DNA of 64,000 nucleotides from Trichostrongylus colubriformis (GCA_963978905.1 OZ022256.1:30839426-30903425), one strand, 5' to 3'; shown: positions 35,701 through 50,300, numbered from the stretch's first letter. The notes: a model not told the origin generated them from the sequence alone. Program-made: numbers and translations.

Positions 35701-36453
35701 GACCACAGGTAGGAGGAGTACTCTATTTCTTAGATTTTAAAAGTTTCATTCCTTGCTTTCCCTATTGTTCACTAAGCATCTCTTCGTTCATGACGTTATA
35801 TTATAATCAGTATTCTAACAGTGTCTTCAACTTGAAAGGCTGGAAAAAGCTTTAAGTATTGCTCATTGTTCACTAGATTCACGGAGTATTCGGGAAACGT
35901 TTATGGTAACTCCCAGCAAGCGGACGACAATTCTATTGGTGATCGTAAGTAGGGTACACCGAGAGTCGAGGATACCTCGACAGGGGGTCGTACGTGATCG
36001 GATGGGAGGGTGGGGTCGTACCTTCAGAGGTCAGTGATAAGCACTAAATCTCAATAAATAGTTGAAAAGCAAAGGGTATTTCACCGCAAATCCGTGTGAT
36101 AAAGTGTAATATTAATAATTTTTACCTCAGGAATAGATATATAGCAGTAAAACACATTTCAACTGTGCATTCCGGCAACTCACTGGTATGGTAAGGTCGA
36201 AAAAAGAGGGGGGGGGGTCGTATCTGGTCGCTGTAGACGATGGGTCGTACTGGTGCGGCTATTTTCCTCGCACCTGCGAGCGCCCTGATTGTAAGCCGTT
36301 TATCAGCTGTTAAAAGCGCACCTCGCGATGATTTGTGGGCCTTATTGGCTCATAGCTGAGGGCAGAGGTCCTGGTTCACTCACCAGATGGGTAAAAACGA
36401 GTCTGATCACAGTTATCGTACGGGTGCAGTGGCTGGAACCGCTTAGTAATCAA
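32712..36453. other. Long stretch with repeats and one possible transposase remnant
   Basis: There is no supportable host gene. On the minus strand at about 34,230-34,490 a 97-codon frame contains FSFFACVDGTQITLNVAGPQ, which loosely recalls the 'FPNCIGAIDGTHI' core of PIF/Harbinger transposases; the resemblance is short and could be chance. Near 34,930-35,090 two GC-rich blocks (CGTTCATAATTTGCGCCGGC... and its approximate complement) form an inverted repeat of about 170 bp overall. Near 35,950-36,010 and 36,205-36,260 there are G-tract and GGGTCGTA words related to the repeat at 9,455-9,640. Confidence 0.35.
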
Positions 36454-36600
36454 TTATTTATTCTTTGTTATTCCTTCAATTACTCGTGAAGTAGGATCAA
36501 TGACCTTCTGGAAGAGCAATAACGATCCACGAGTCTGAGGAAGGAAGAGGAACACGATGATGACAGTCTTCATAAAATACCTTGCCCAGAAACGGGGCCC
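36454..36600 (-). CDS. REEP/TB2-DP1-HVA22-like C-terminal exon (partial)
   Basis: A terminal exon of 48 codons ends in a TAA stop at 36,454. It reads YFMKTVIIVFLFLPQTRGSL followed by LLFQKVIDP. This closely follows the TB2/DP1/HVA22 (REEP, Yop1) core, 'Y-LK--FL-WL-LP-TRG--LLY---V-P'. These proteins are hairpin membrane proteins that shape endoplasmic-reticulum tubules. The exon start at 36,600 is taken after CTGAAG; a read-through start further upstream is possible. I could not find the upstream exon with the expected WLTYW-type block between here and 38.3 kb, so this is either the end of a gene with a very large intron or a stranded fragment. Confidence 0.6.
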   Translation of the reverse strand, partial: GPRFWARYFMKTVIIVFLFLPQTRGSLLLFQKVIDPTSRVIEGITKNK

Positions 36601-37274
36601 CTTCAGTGGCCTAGAAACGCGCATTTGTATGAATACCACTCTAACTTCGACAATATCACCTGTTTCGCAGTGTTAGCGTTGTCCTCACCATTAGAATTTC
36701 ATCCATTTTTTGTATTATCGCAATGGTTCACTAGCTGTACACGTAAACGCCATGCTGGAAAGTGCTCCGTACAGATAGGTGTGCTTGAAGTCGGAGTGAG
36801 TTCGAGCGCACTTCATGCAGTGGTAAGGCGGCGTGATGGCGTCAATGCAGCCTGGTCTGCTAGCCGAAGATGCATTTGCCCTGGCAAGGTTAGTAGCCAA
36901 CGTGGCGTGCACCTAAGAAGGTCTCTAGATATAAGCCTTACACAACGTACAGCATACAGTAGCTCACAGATGGTTTCAACGCCGCTACTCCTCAAGCGAT
37001 TTAAATATGTGCTCCCTACGTACTGGAGCTACAGCTTTTGGCTTTCCCGAGTGAGGTGCGACCTTTATGCGACCCTACGCTATTCTCGAGATGGGTGCGT
37101 GTCTATGAATAGAGCTAATATGCAGTAGTGATAGTGACATATGCATTCCGTCACTAGGGCTGGACTGTCGTGACGTCAATGATCAGGTGTTTTAATCCCA
37201 TAGCTACTACTCACGGCCTTGGCAGCCTCTGTCAACATTACTAGTTGTGCTCTTTTCAACATTTTATTAGGTTC

Positions 37275-37620
37275 CTTATGTGTACTTTCATCCCTTCCAG
37301 CGTCAGAGCTGGGTGCCTACGAGTGAAGAGGGTGAAAAATAGATTCAGTGCTCTTCATGAACATTTCTCCCGTCGCAAGACTTTCGGTCTCAGCTTTCCT
37401 ACATGCTGATGGAACCAGTATGCATAGGATCCCATGAGCCGCGCACAGTGACTTGATCGAGCACGACGTAATTGGTTGCAAGCACCGTGAACCATTTGCA
37501 CGAGCACTGCTCCAGAACTACACAGAGTTACCACAACCCACTAAGTGGAGTACAGGGTTACGCTCGTATTAGAAAAAATGAAGGAAAGGGTGTCAGTCAG
37601 TTAGGGTATTCTACATACGG
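37275..37620. repeat. Dispersed repeat, partner of 31,640-31,990
   Basis: Same-orientation relative of 31,640-31,990 (see that entry). The remainder up to the gon-4 start (37,621-38,370) shows only short open frames and nothing recognisable. Confidence 0.6.
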
Positions 37621-38370
37621 TTTCTTTCTACATTCTACATACGAATGCATTCATACTGCCGATTGCACGCTCGGCACTGACTGTCATGATGAAATATTTT
37701 CAACAAACCGGCAGGAGCATAGAAGTGATCACGTCTGTTTGAACTTTTGGGGCTTCACCGATTGTCATTGTTTACAGTGTTTACACCCCGCATCGTTTCT
37801 TTTCCTTTTCTTGTGTAACTTTTTCACCGCTTCCTTTAAGCCCATTTTGACGCTAACGTCGACAACATGGTGACAAACATGGCCTGATCAATCCTTGTTC
37901 TTTTAAATTTTCGAACCCTGTCATTCAAGTCGGTGAGCCCGTTCCCTCAGAATTTTCTAAGTGTAGCTTCCTGAAATTATGTAGAAATGATCATTTACGA
38001 ACCAAGATCTAATGTAGCCAGAAGAACTGCAAATTGAGTTATGACAATGGATGAATGGATGCATCGAAACGTCGTTATTTGTAAACGGTAGGCACCGTTT
38101 TGGTGCACATGGCGTCAAGTGCCGTGTTATGAGTGCATACCGCGCCATAATAACTTCCATTTAAACCATCTTCATCATAAGACAGCAACTTTTAGAAATA
38201 AGGAGACATCTTGAGCGTGTTGTCGAAAAGTTGTCTTTTGGAAGAGACTTTCTGATTTTTCTTTTTTTTCACGCGTGAATACATACGGTTGTATGTTCTC
38301 AGGTGACTTACTTTCGTGTATTGACTATTCATTCTTGTTCGTCAATTGGTCAATTACAGATAGCAGAGAT

Positions 38371-41300
38371 ATGAGAGAAGATGAACCGAGCTGCTCCTCG
38401 CAATTGCAAGAATCCGCAGAGTTCACTGGTCAGTATGGTAAAAGGTAGTTCTCATTACTTCATTTCTATCTTGCTTGGATTCGGCGCATTTCGTCCCCCT
38501 CCCCCATTGAATGACCATGATTTCATGATTTTTGCTCGAGTTTATCAAGTAGGTCCCTGTCTCCGATATTACAAATTCTTCCGTTACATGTCAAGGGTAG
38601 CGGGGTTAAGAAAATTGGTCAGTTTATCTGTGGTTATACCGTTTAGCCCTCCACTCGACATTTGACGAAGTTGCTGTGAATGAGCAATTGCCCAATCTGT
38701 AGACCAATCATGCAGTGGTAATTAGACTCCTGTGGGCATCTCTCGTCTGCTTTTAACTCTTATGGTCGATTTGTGCCCGTTTACAGCCCCATTCACTTTG
38801 CAGAGAGTCCGCTTGTACCGACTCATCGGCTCGCACCTCTCCGCAGCCCGAGGATGCTGAAGGAGAAGAGGACATCGTGGATTTATGCCGACGACTTGAC
38901 ACACAACTTGAGGAAAAGGCAAAAATGCACAATTTGAACGCGTTAAATGTCAAATCGATTCTCCACGTAGGTTTTCTGTGCTGAACTATGTGCTAGTGTC
39001 GCTACTTCTTATCATATTTCTCATTTTCTTTTTTAGCGTTTGATAAAGGATCCCCATGTATTGTCGAAGCTGATGGGTATAAAAAGCGATACAGACGGTA
39101 TTCCTAGTTTGAAAGTGACCCGATCTAAAGTTAAGCCCTCTGCTGAACCAGCCAAAGTGAGTGGACTCTCATGTCTGAAGCCAACGAAACTTTCGATAAT
39201 ATTTTTATTTCTTCTTCCTCCTACATACAACTACTTGTTTAAATCGTGCGTAAAAGGGGACTGATTTAGGTGGAACTGAAGCCTGTGCCTCCACCAAGGA
39301 CATTCCTCGATGTACAGTTTGAGAACGAGGATGATGATGAGGATTATAGGCCTGAGGATGTACAGGTATCTTCTAGTTTCCATTTTTGGACTTCTTGCTT
39401 TCGTTTCTCTATGTTATCGACTTTCCTTTTATTTTTTTTTTAGTACATATCAGTTCCGGACATGTTTTGTGGTCAACATCAGTGAGAGTAAACCTTCGTA
39501 TTCCTTTCCATCACAAGATTAACTATTTTCGAGTCACAGACCTCTATAACAGCTACTTTTTTAATTGGCCGTTTCTTTTACTTGCCTTATTTCTAATTCA
39601 TCAGGACTAAATATCGGGTCATGTTGAGCTAAATGTTCTCTGTTTTCCACTCCACTAACTTAACTCTAAGAGCTGAAAGTAATTTGTAGTGTTAGCAAAC
39701 GGAGTCATCTGCTCCTTTTATAATAATGAACACTACTTGATTTTGTGAGTATTTCACCGGCGTTGGGAATCATGCTTCAAACAAGTTATCGTTTTTGATC
39801 AGCTCACTAAGGAAGATGTGAATTTCTACACTGACCGACGCTCTTTCCGATATCCTTATGACATTATCTCGACATTGTGTTTTTTTTGGACGCAGTGATG
39901 CGTGGTTTACGTTTTCACGAGTATTTATCGGTATTGTCTTGATTTTTTTCCATGGGCCTCGGTCAAGACATCTATTTTTCGCTGTGTAGGACCACTTTGA
40001 CGCGCCGTTTTGTTTTCCCTGAAATAAGCGTAAGAAAAATCCTGTAGAAGATTCGTGTAATGATTTTGAAATGAATAGGTCAGCAGTTTCGAATATCTTA
40101 GCCCTTGGGATATTGCGATGTTCTTAAGACGCGGCTTTTGAGTGCAGTTTTTGGTCTTTCTTCATGTCTTCACTGTTAAACGAAGTTCCGATTCTTCTTT
40201 ATACTGACCAGAGAGTTCGCGGTCGGCCCTGTTGGGTAGCTGGCCAAATTTTTCAAGAACTGAACTGTTGGTTCGAAATGTGTTTCTTCCTTCGGCGATA
40301 ATGGAATTATCGCTAATAATTTAGACATCGCTCAGAAGCAGCGAGCTGCAGCTTAGCTTGAATTTCTTTTTTCATTTTCTTCCGCCATGTGCACCAACAA
40401 CTGTGTTCGAATGGAAGGCCATTAATCCAACCCCTTCACCAAACAAAATGGGCAACTAAAGCTGACTAAAGATTCTTTTTGTCAGGCTTAAATCTGTTTG
40501 GATATCGATATTTCAGAGTGATGAGAGTGATGACGACGACGAAGGAAATGAAACTTTAACTACACATGATGCAGAGAGAACATGTGATCGAGAAGATGCC
40601 CTTGACTTGACAGTGGGCGTGGATTCCGCAGAAGATTTAGTGGAAGATAAATTGATGGTAGGCTATAGTTATTCAAGCTTGCTACAAACACATTCTCTAA
40701 CCTCTGCAGACTCGATAGTAATTCTGCTTTGAAAACTGTTGCAAATAATATTCGCGCTGCGTGTTATTCTGTAGAAGTCGCATGTTCCGATGTGATGAGC
40801 GAAGAAAAGCAGGAGTAGAAATTAGAGATTTTCCTCTGGGTGCACATCAAGTGGAACGGCAAAGAGAGTACTCACCAGAAGTGGAAAACAAATATTTTTT
40901 TGTGCAGATTAATAATTTCTATTAATAGTAGAGTGTTGGCATATGCGTAAAGTACATTGGTAGAGAGTGAGAAACTTCACAGTGAGCTAAAGGATGGTGC
41001 AGCAAAGTGAAATAAGTAAAATGAAACATTTGAGACGTATTAGGAAAAAAGAAAGGTATGAAATAGATCCTTTGGAAGGTGCAATTTTATACTTTCAAGT
41101 GACAGAATTTTTGTCAATATTAAAAGTGTAAAAGTTCATGCTTTCTAGACGGTGGCAAACAAATATAGAAGTCTGATGGTGAATTCTTTTTGTTACAGAT
41201 ATCCGATCTCGGCGAGTCTGAGGTTTCTCCCTACCAGCTCAGATCTCGCATTGTTAATGTTGACGATTCCTCTTTATATGCGTCACTGAGTGATACATTT

Positions 41301-44300
41301 GCTCAAGACAGCTTTGATACTTACACAGACTATCATGGACAAGAAGTGAGGGATATTTAGACTCTGTATGTGATTTTTATGCGCGTCAGAAAAACTATCA
41401 TTATAGGTACTCACCTTTGTAGAAAACCCAGATTATCTGAGTTTCCTTCAAGGAATACAGGCATCCACCCCCATCCATGGTATGGTTTCTTATAGTTGAA
41501 GCTTATTTATTTACTTGGCTATTTTGTTGACAGTGTCATGGATGGACTCCTCGAAAGTTGTTCTCCAATCAGAAGTGCTTGTTATATGTTTCAGAAGCCA
41601 AAAATAGTTTTAGGTGTTCGCTAAAAACTCCTTTCCAGGAAATGAGAATACGCCTGCAGATGATGACGACCCTGACGATGAGGAATACAACGTGTTGACG
41701 GAGCTGGAGCGGCTCAGAGAGCTTGAAAGAGACAAAGACGAATTGCGAATGGATAAGTTCACGGAGATTCCCTGTAAGTATTCACATTCGATATACACAT
41801 CACAGAAGTGCAGACGAAATGCGATGTTTTTCATTTTAGTAATTGGATTAGTATTTGGATTCCAGTTGGGGTTTTGTGCATTTTACCGCATAACGGACCG
41901 AGGCTGTTTTTGCTCTCTTCAAATCGCACAGCCCCATCTGTTGCCCTTGGCTGCCCAGCACCGTCTTTTTCGGGTCATCTGGAAGCGTCGATTATTGAGA
42001 GCTAAAATGTTGGGATACGTTTCGAATATGGAGAACAACATATGTATCAGTCATTGTACCAACGTAAGAATTAGTTAGTGTTTTAACACTACTGATATTA
42101 TCCAGTTATCATCACCAAGTATTTTTTAATGAAGACTGTCATTCTCCGAATTGTTAGAAAAAACATAAGAAGTGCATGCACATGTATCACATATAGCAAC
42201 AAATTTTTGCCATTGCTTGCTGTATATGCTGTTCAAGAGCGTGTTGCCGAAAGCCTACCCATTCTTTGGAGAAGGATCCCAGAAATATATTCCCACATAT
42301 TCGAAAATATATGGTGATAGCATTTGTCCATGGTACCTTACTAAAACCCAAAATTTTTGGTTCGAACCTCGTGCAACACCATGTGTTGCTCGCGGTATGT
42401 CATGGGTCAACTAGGAGAACGCGGATGGATGTCACTAGGTCAGAGAATCCTTGCGGCCGCGTTCAGCTCACGACGTGATGGTGCGAGCTTCGGGCGACGT
42501 ATTGGTCGAGTCCTGGAGCGATTACACCTAGAATGAGGCGTCGGGCACTGTCATTGTTTCGGGACCCATCCAACGCTGCGCGCATAGCGTGCACTACCGC
42601 ACATCGAACGCCGCAGAGCGGATTTTCTGTCCCAGTAACATACACCCAGGAGTAATCTGGATAGAGAGTCACTTCTCATGCAGTGATTTTATATATCTTC
42701 TGAAACTTATTAATGGGATTCCACTATAACCGGGTGGTAATGCCCTGTATTATCGCTTCCAATTGTGTGATTAGAGCTCTAATAACTTTGACACAGCTGT
42801 TAAATAACAGGGCTCAGCTGGTTGAGGTTGGAAGTGAAGGCAAACATGGGTATTAAGGGTTATTAGTTAGAAGGGCTTTCTCAGTATATACAGGAATTAC
42901 ACGACCACTTCACGGGTGAGAGCAGGGAGAAGGTAAAGTAAAACTACGTTGATCATAGTGTGCTAGATGCTGAATCGTGGATGGGTAACGTTGATAGTAA
43001 CGCACTAAACGAAGCGTTTCTTGAAAGGCAAAAGTTTGCCGTCAGCAAAATATTATTATAGCAAGGAATCATGCTTTTACAGAAAAACGCAATGCTTCGT
43101 AATCACATTTTAATTCTGGAAGTAAGAAAATGTGGAGCATCAAATGTTGAACCCTTGCAGTACGAGAAGTGGAAGGCCTCTTCCTTGACCTCATTGGAGA
43201 CGATGTGGAGACCATTCGCCCAGAACTTATGCCACCTAAGGATCCATCTCCGAAGAAGAAACGGTCAACTAAGCGACGATCTGCTGATAAGAGCGATACA
43301 AAGCGCTCAAAGAATGTGAGGACTTCCTCCTACATTTTTCTTTTTGGGCTGTCCTTTTGAATGGTATCCACGGTGTGAATTTCTCCAAAATTTTCCTTTC
43401 AGTTTCAGCATTTCAGCAGACATATGTCAGTAGTTGGGGAGCAGGGGTGCTCGTGATGCTTTAAATCGCCGCTATAATGATTGATTTGTCATCTAGTTTT
43501 GCTGAGGTGAATGTAAAACTAGACGTCGTCATTTCCAAGAGCTACGAGCATCAAACAGATTAGGCACCAGCAAACTTGGGAATCCAGGTTTCTTATATAT
43601 GCATATGGTACTTTCTACTTACGCGTTCCTGATGAGTTGACGCTCTGGCCATAACAGCTGGTTTGTAGAAGTCGGTTTATATGCAAGTGTTCTGCCTTCA
43701 GAGCGACATCTAAGCGCGATTTGCTCATGAAAGAATGCTAATTGTAAGCTTTCGATGGCGCGAAGATTTGGTTTGAAACTGCTGTGGAAAAAGTGGAAAG
43801 TAAGTGTGATGGATTCTTGCTGTGTAGCGTGCTGTTCTTCAGAAAGTATATAGCAGTGCTGTCACCAGACAGCGATTTTAAAGTCTAAAAGACCTTGGTC
43901 ATAATCTGTGAATATGAATTGCACTCGATTTTTTATGTAATAGAGAAGGATCTGATGATACATGTGCCTCTTTGAAGGTACTTTTTGGCGAACTAGCTGA
44001 TCTTCGACAGTTTTCAGGTGTCGCTTCCCGTAGACGAGCCACCTCCAGATGGATCGTATTCCTCCAGCTTGATCAGCGGTAAGAATTCCCCCTGATTCAT
44101 TCAAACAGCTCATTGTATTGTATCCCATGTTTTTCTCGCACAAAATACTAACCATCCAAAAGAACAAGTGAAATAGTGCTCAGGAAGTGTAGGTATGAAC
44201 GGTACGTCTCCAGTCATGCGCATGCGGGGTTTGGGTTTGGAGCTGCGCTCACAACGGCTTAACCAACTTGCGGTGGTCCGTCGACTTCCTACACCTCCAG

Positions 44301-47300
44301 TCACCTTCGACTCATCGCGGTGGGTGCTGCTTATGACCGCCACCTCAACATCTACACAGCCTCGACCGATCCGCCTGTGATCCGCAGTGAGAAACATTGT
44401 GGCGTATAGGATGATTACTTTTGAAAGCTAGTGTTTTCATTCATTGGCTAAGTCATTGACAGTGAAAGATAACTGCATGGATCCTCTCCTTTCGTTTGTT
44501 TCGCTTCTACTTCTCAGTGAAATATCAACTATGAAGTCAGTGTAAAAGTAGTCAACCCAAGAAATGGTAGTTTTATTAGCTTCCATTTTTATTTATTTAT
44601 ATTTCAAAAATGACATGCCGAAAATTAGGCGGAGAATAATAGCAAGGAATGCTCTGGTAAAGAAAGAAGAAACGGAAGAAACAAACAATATTGGTGATTG
44701 ATTGCGTTTACCGGACGCAGCTAGAAAGGAACATCAAATGCAAACCGTGAACCAAATGATCCGGAAGGCGGTACATACTCTAGTTTAGTCCATCCAGGTC
44801 AGGCTCAATCGGGGATCGATACGCTACTCCCAAACAGCGGCCCGAAGGGTCTGTAGTAGAAACTCACATCGGCCGGCAGTGATGTCCCTCGCCATTCTAG
44901 GTCGCTAGTAGGGGTCACAGGAACTTGCCGCAACTCCGAAACACGGATATACCGGTCACCCACCTGGAAACGGCGAGCACGTCAATGCAAAAAGCCATAA
45001 CAGACGGCAGTTTGGAAGGAGCGATCACATGGAATAAACTGAGTATATCCGCCTTATCCACTGAACATTCGCCCAGCATAGGGGATGTTCCAAATATAGC
45101 AAACTAGTCCAGCTACAAGAACTGAATTTGGAACAGGACAAAGTGCATACGTTACTTTCTGAATTTATAGCTCACGCAGGTAACCGCGACTGTCGCGATG
45201 CACTCACAGGAACAGTCGCGAACCGCGGTGCCCACACCTTCATTTCGAGTTGACGAGATTTCTTTCGGTCACGCTTCGATTGATCGGCACCTGGAAGCAA
45301 GCTAGCGTGGTACTTTGAGCATCAAGGGAAAATGCGCTTCGAATGCTGAAAGGAATCAGTGCGTTGATCCAGTAGTTCTACGGTGATAGGATCGTAGTGG
45401 TAGTCCCATTATTGCTTGTTGTTAGCAACATCTTTGAAGCGCGAAAATTCAGGTGCATCCAGGGAACGGTGGCTGTCAAATGATATGTACTATCGATCCG
45501 TCATTTATGCTACTAGATAATCTTGTGGTTCCTACTCTCCATTTTCGTCACTCTTCTTTGTTGCAAGCGCTTATCATAAATTTTCCATTTAAGGCGAGCC
45601 GATAACATTCAAGCTGGAAGAAATGGAACAATTACGGATCCAGTTGGAACAGGTAAGTTCGCAAAACTACGTAATAATCTTCAGCTCCATCCGTTTTCAA
45701 TACTTTCGTAGGATAGCTTCTTTATCTATTCTGCACTCATCAAAGGAATCTTGAGGTGGTCAAGAAGGAGGAAGATGGGAAAAAGTGATAGTTTTGATAC
45801 GAACATTTGAGTCGTTGGAGAAACCCGGATTCAAAAGCGCTTTTTTAATTGGAAGCCCATCCATTTTACTCAACTTACTATCCGTACCTTCGATATCACA
45901 TGGACTCTCATTTCATTTTTTTTCATTCGCATTTCGCGTCGCTAGATATATGCCATTCTCCTTACCAAATTTCTGATTTTAATTGCCTTATAATTCCTTC
46001 TCATAAAGTTATAGCATGTGCAGTTGCTCACGCAGTCCGTGGTGATGTGCTTTCATGACAGTCGACTGATGCACATGACAAACGCCTACCAGCTTATGAT
46101 TGTGAGTTTCCTTGGTTACCCTGATCATATGTTTCCCATAACCATAGCTCCCATCTATAATTCCATTTTTTGGAATTGTATTTGTTAATGGACAATCAAA
46201 CACTTCTCGAACCCGGATCTTACACGGGAAGGTCCCTAGGTCGAAGTGGCCATTCGGAATGGGACACATATGTGGTCCGACGTATTTTCGGACGCTGATC
46301 TCGAATCTGCATTCCTAATTTGCAAAACGATTCCCTGTGTAGAGTTATGGAGGGTTTTTTTTTTTTGAAAAAAACAGTACTATCATATGGTATGTTTGGA
46401 AGCCTATAGCACGCGAGCCAGACGTTCTCGCGCAAACCAGTGCGATTTTCGTGTTCAGGGGGTCAAACTACCCATGGGACATGTTTTTAGCCAATTCGAG
46501 GATTTGACCACTTTTCGGAAAAAAATCGGGCCTACTGGGTAGCAATCCATTCAGCAAAGGAGAGTCGTGGACCTTTGCCGAGCTGTTATTTGGCGCTTCT
46601 TACGTACATTTTTTTGTCATGGACATCTGTAAGAGCTATGTCTAGGTTATCTTTGTCATGGTTGATGGCTTCTTTATGGAAGTTTCAAGAAAATACATTA
46701 TTTGCAACGAGGCCGCCCCTAATTTTCCGAAACTAAGCCAAAATTTCGATTTGGCTAAAAATTCACACAGAGCGGTTATTCCGCCTCCAGAGTGCGAGTA
46801 TGATATTCGTTTTGCGAAATAACGTCAAATTCGCAATCAATACGCTGTGGGAGTAAAGTTGGATCGCGGTTTTCTATCCGCGTCCTGGTGCCAAGAGGAT
46901 CATTGAAATGAGGTGATACCAAAGTAGAAGTGTTTTTTGTGTTCAGTAGAAAAGTTCAGCAAATTGCAAAAGCAGGGTCTCCCACAGGCGAACCATCATC
47001 TCCAGTCTATGGTGCGAGACACTTACCTCTCCGTCAGCCGGCTGGGGCCAACTCATCCGCTGGTGGTGTATTTGAGCCGACTTTCATCGAAAATGGCCTT
47101 GTAACTCTGCTATAGGATCGTTTTGCAAATTTGGAATGCAAATTCGAGATCAGCGTCTGAAAATACATCGGACCATATGTACCCCATTTTGAATGGCCAC
47201 TTCGACCTCGGTTCCTTCCCTTGTTAGAAATATATTGTGAAGGATTTGTATTGAAAACAACCAAAGATATAAGGCTAAATTAGATCAGCTTCAGATTAAT

Positions 47301-50300
47301 TTTGAAATTGCAATTGCATACCCTTTAACCTGATGTACCGATGGAAACCTCATGCATGGCGCGATCCACAACGAAGCCGGCCAACGTCAATAGCCCTTTC
47401 GTTGGTTCGCTGGCACCGAAACCACGTACAAAGGGGCATCCGAAATACACCTATTAGCACTGGGAAGCGGTATCTGTCTACGGCTACCAACGTGGATGAT
47501 ACTCAATAAACTATGGGATGAAACGAAAAACTTATAGGCATTTTCTATATCTTGTGGGATGATGTGGGCATCTTCTATATCTTAATACGATCACAAAAAA
47601 GTAAACTGGTACTGGCGTGGCACTACATATACGGACTGGCTAAGACTTTATTACAACAACGTGGATGAAATCCTCATGCGTGGCGCATACCGCAGCGATG
47701 CCGCTAACCTCAGTCGTCATCTGTTAGACCTAATTTTTTTGCCCAGGAAGAAGGAAGGGTACCTTCCGTCTTTCAAGCTCAAGCAAAACTAGCATTCATA
47801 GTGGGACACCCCTCTCACTGCGAGAGCACTTAAAATACACAGAAATATTTTAAACACCCGAATTTTCTTGTACGTCATGGGAAGCCGTTAGGAGAGCATA
47901 ACGGTCTCCATGTCCGCATACTCGTGTTGAATATCCGTTTTCGCTCAATATACTTTGAAACTTTGGATTGGATCTAAAAAATCGTTTGTGTCTACTAATT
48001 GCGATGGTGTTTTTAGAACGAACTTGACTCTCGTTACTACGCCGGCGGTTCCTCTTCCTTTTTCAACATAGGTAATCTCGCTGCTGCCATCGAATCATGT
48101 CATGATATCATGGGAGTTACTCCTGTTCCTGAGGAGTACGTGAAATGGGATCCAACGCCATTTGGTGAGTCTTCACTTCGATGTTTTGGCAATGGTTCAT
48201 ATGTCGTATGTGGGAGACAAACTATCAGAATGCGATTGGGCCTGAAGGTAGCCTTCTCCGTGTTTTGGAAAGCTCTCGGAAATGGATTCTTGAGAAGTAG
48301 GCTTCGATGGGTGTGTATAAAGTGGTACGAATGACTTTCTTCGCACCTAATGTGCGAAGTAGTAATTACGCTTCGCACCTGATGTGCGAAGAAGTAATTA
48401 ACGAAGGGCGAGAATCTGAGGTCTCCCAATTACGTAAGTTGCCTACAAGAGCCACCGAAAGAAAAATAATTTGAGTCAAGAAAGCCAGGAAAAAATGAAT
48501 TTTCTTGTTGGGTAGTACATGCCGTTTCAAATATTTACTACATATTCATTACAAGTGATACATGAAGGCAGAGCAAATCAAAATTAGATTTATATGGAGA
48601 AATTTTCGGTTCTGTACACAGGTCATATAACTTTGTTAGTGACATATTTAGACCTCTTTATGCAATATTCCTTTACTTTCGCCTTTACAGTAAGACCTAA
48701 TTGCGTGACCTTTGAGTTCATATTCATACAAGGGTTATTGACTGAATGGTGGATATGTATTCACAACGTAAATCTCTTTTTTGCCTTGTAACACAGGATA
48801 TAGAATTCATTTACTCGTGGCTTCTTTTACTCATATTATTTTTCTTGATGGCTGTTGTAGGCAAATTACATGATTGGGTGACCTCAGATTCTCGCCCCTC
48901 GTTAATTACTTCTTCGCACATTAGGTGCGAAGCGTAATTACTTCTTCGCACATGAGGTGCGAAGAAAGTCATTCGTACCACTTTATACACACCCGGCTTC
49001 GATTTGTCGAATGACCGGAACATTTGCGTCAAAGCTTCTTTCCCTCCCTAAGCTTGGGCTAAAGCTGATGAGACCTATGCTTCGACAAATGCTTTTTCAT
49101 GTGGAAGGGGGGGGGGGGGGGGGCAGGGATATCAATTTTAGCCTGAGTCTAGGGAGGGAAAGGAGCTCCGACGTCGACGCAAAGTTGCGTTCCCCCCCAG
49201 ACTTTATTTGACCCCAAATTTCTCTTTTCAGGATGGGCTCCTCGGCCAGAAGCTGCCCTTGTGTTGGGTCGAAGCCGTGCTGTCATTTACCCAGATCTTC
49301 TACCTGGTGTACAGCCAGACCTCTTCGATTTCAATCATCAGTTCTTCACTGCTGGAGAGGATCTCCTTTTAGCGCATGCTTTAGTACAATTTCGCCACAT
49401 TCCTCATTCAAGTTCTCAGGATCCTTTCGGACGGTAGTGGTTGATTGTCAAACTGAACGTACTTTTCACTATGAAATATTATAGTGAATCACGAGTCGGA
49501 TATCTACTAGATAAATGGGGTTTTCAGATTGTACTGGGTGCAAAAGATGCTACTGCCATGTAAAACGACTGCGCAGATTCGTAGCCATCTCCGAGTTGCT
49601 CGTCAGCACTACGACGGCGAAGTCAACAATCGCAACCCTTTGTACCAGATAATTGTGGTAAGAAATGCTATTTCCTCTGTCTTATTTTGTGCAAAGTTCG
49701 ACGTTGAATTTCAGGTAGCGCCCTAATATCAAATGAAGTATTTTTTTCAGCAAGCACTTCGTGGTGCGTGTCACTTGAGATTTCCCTTCCAACGGCCATT
49801 TGCTCGTTTCGATACGCTTCAGATGTGGCCTGAGGAAGAAAGACCAATTTGGTACAATGTGAGTGCTGTTGTCACTGTGCCTTAGTGAAGAAAGAACTTT
49901 CCGATGATGGGATAGGAGCAAAACAAAAGATTAGGTTGTCCCAAAGGCTTGTCATATTTTTTTCGATCATCACTTTTTATTTTTTTTTCGTCCAACAAAT
50001 AAGAATTAGGCAACAAAGAATTGACCATCGTTATCGGCAACCCTCTGCCACTTCATAGGAAAATCGTTGATTCCCTTCTCCCAGAACTCTGGGTTCTGAG
50101 AGTCGAAGAAGTCAGCGATCGCCTTCGCAAGCAAGTCATAATCAACGAATTTTCTCTTGGCCAGGAAGGATTCGAGAGGATGGGTAAGGTGATAGCCAGA
50201 AGGGGCAATGTCTAGAGAGTACGGTGGGTGGGGCAGCACATCCCAGCCGAGCTCCTATAACTTAGCCCGGGTACTTTTCGCGAAATGGGAGCGGGCATTG

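Noticed and set aside
42340..42400. GGTTCGAACC word resembling a tRNA B box
   Set aside because: No matching A box, acceptor stem or cloverleaf could be drawn around it.
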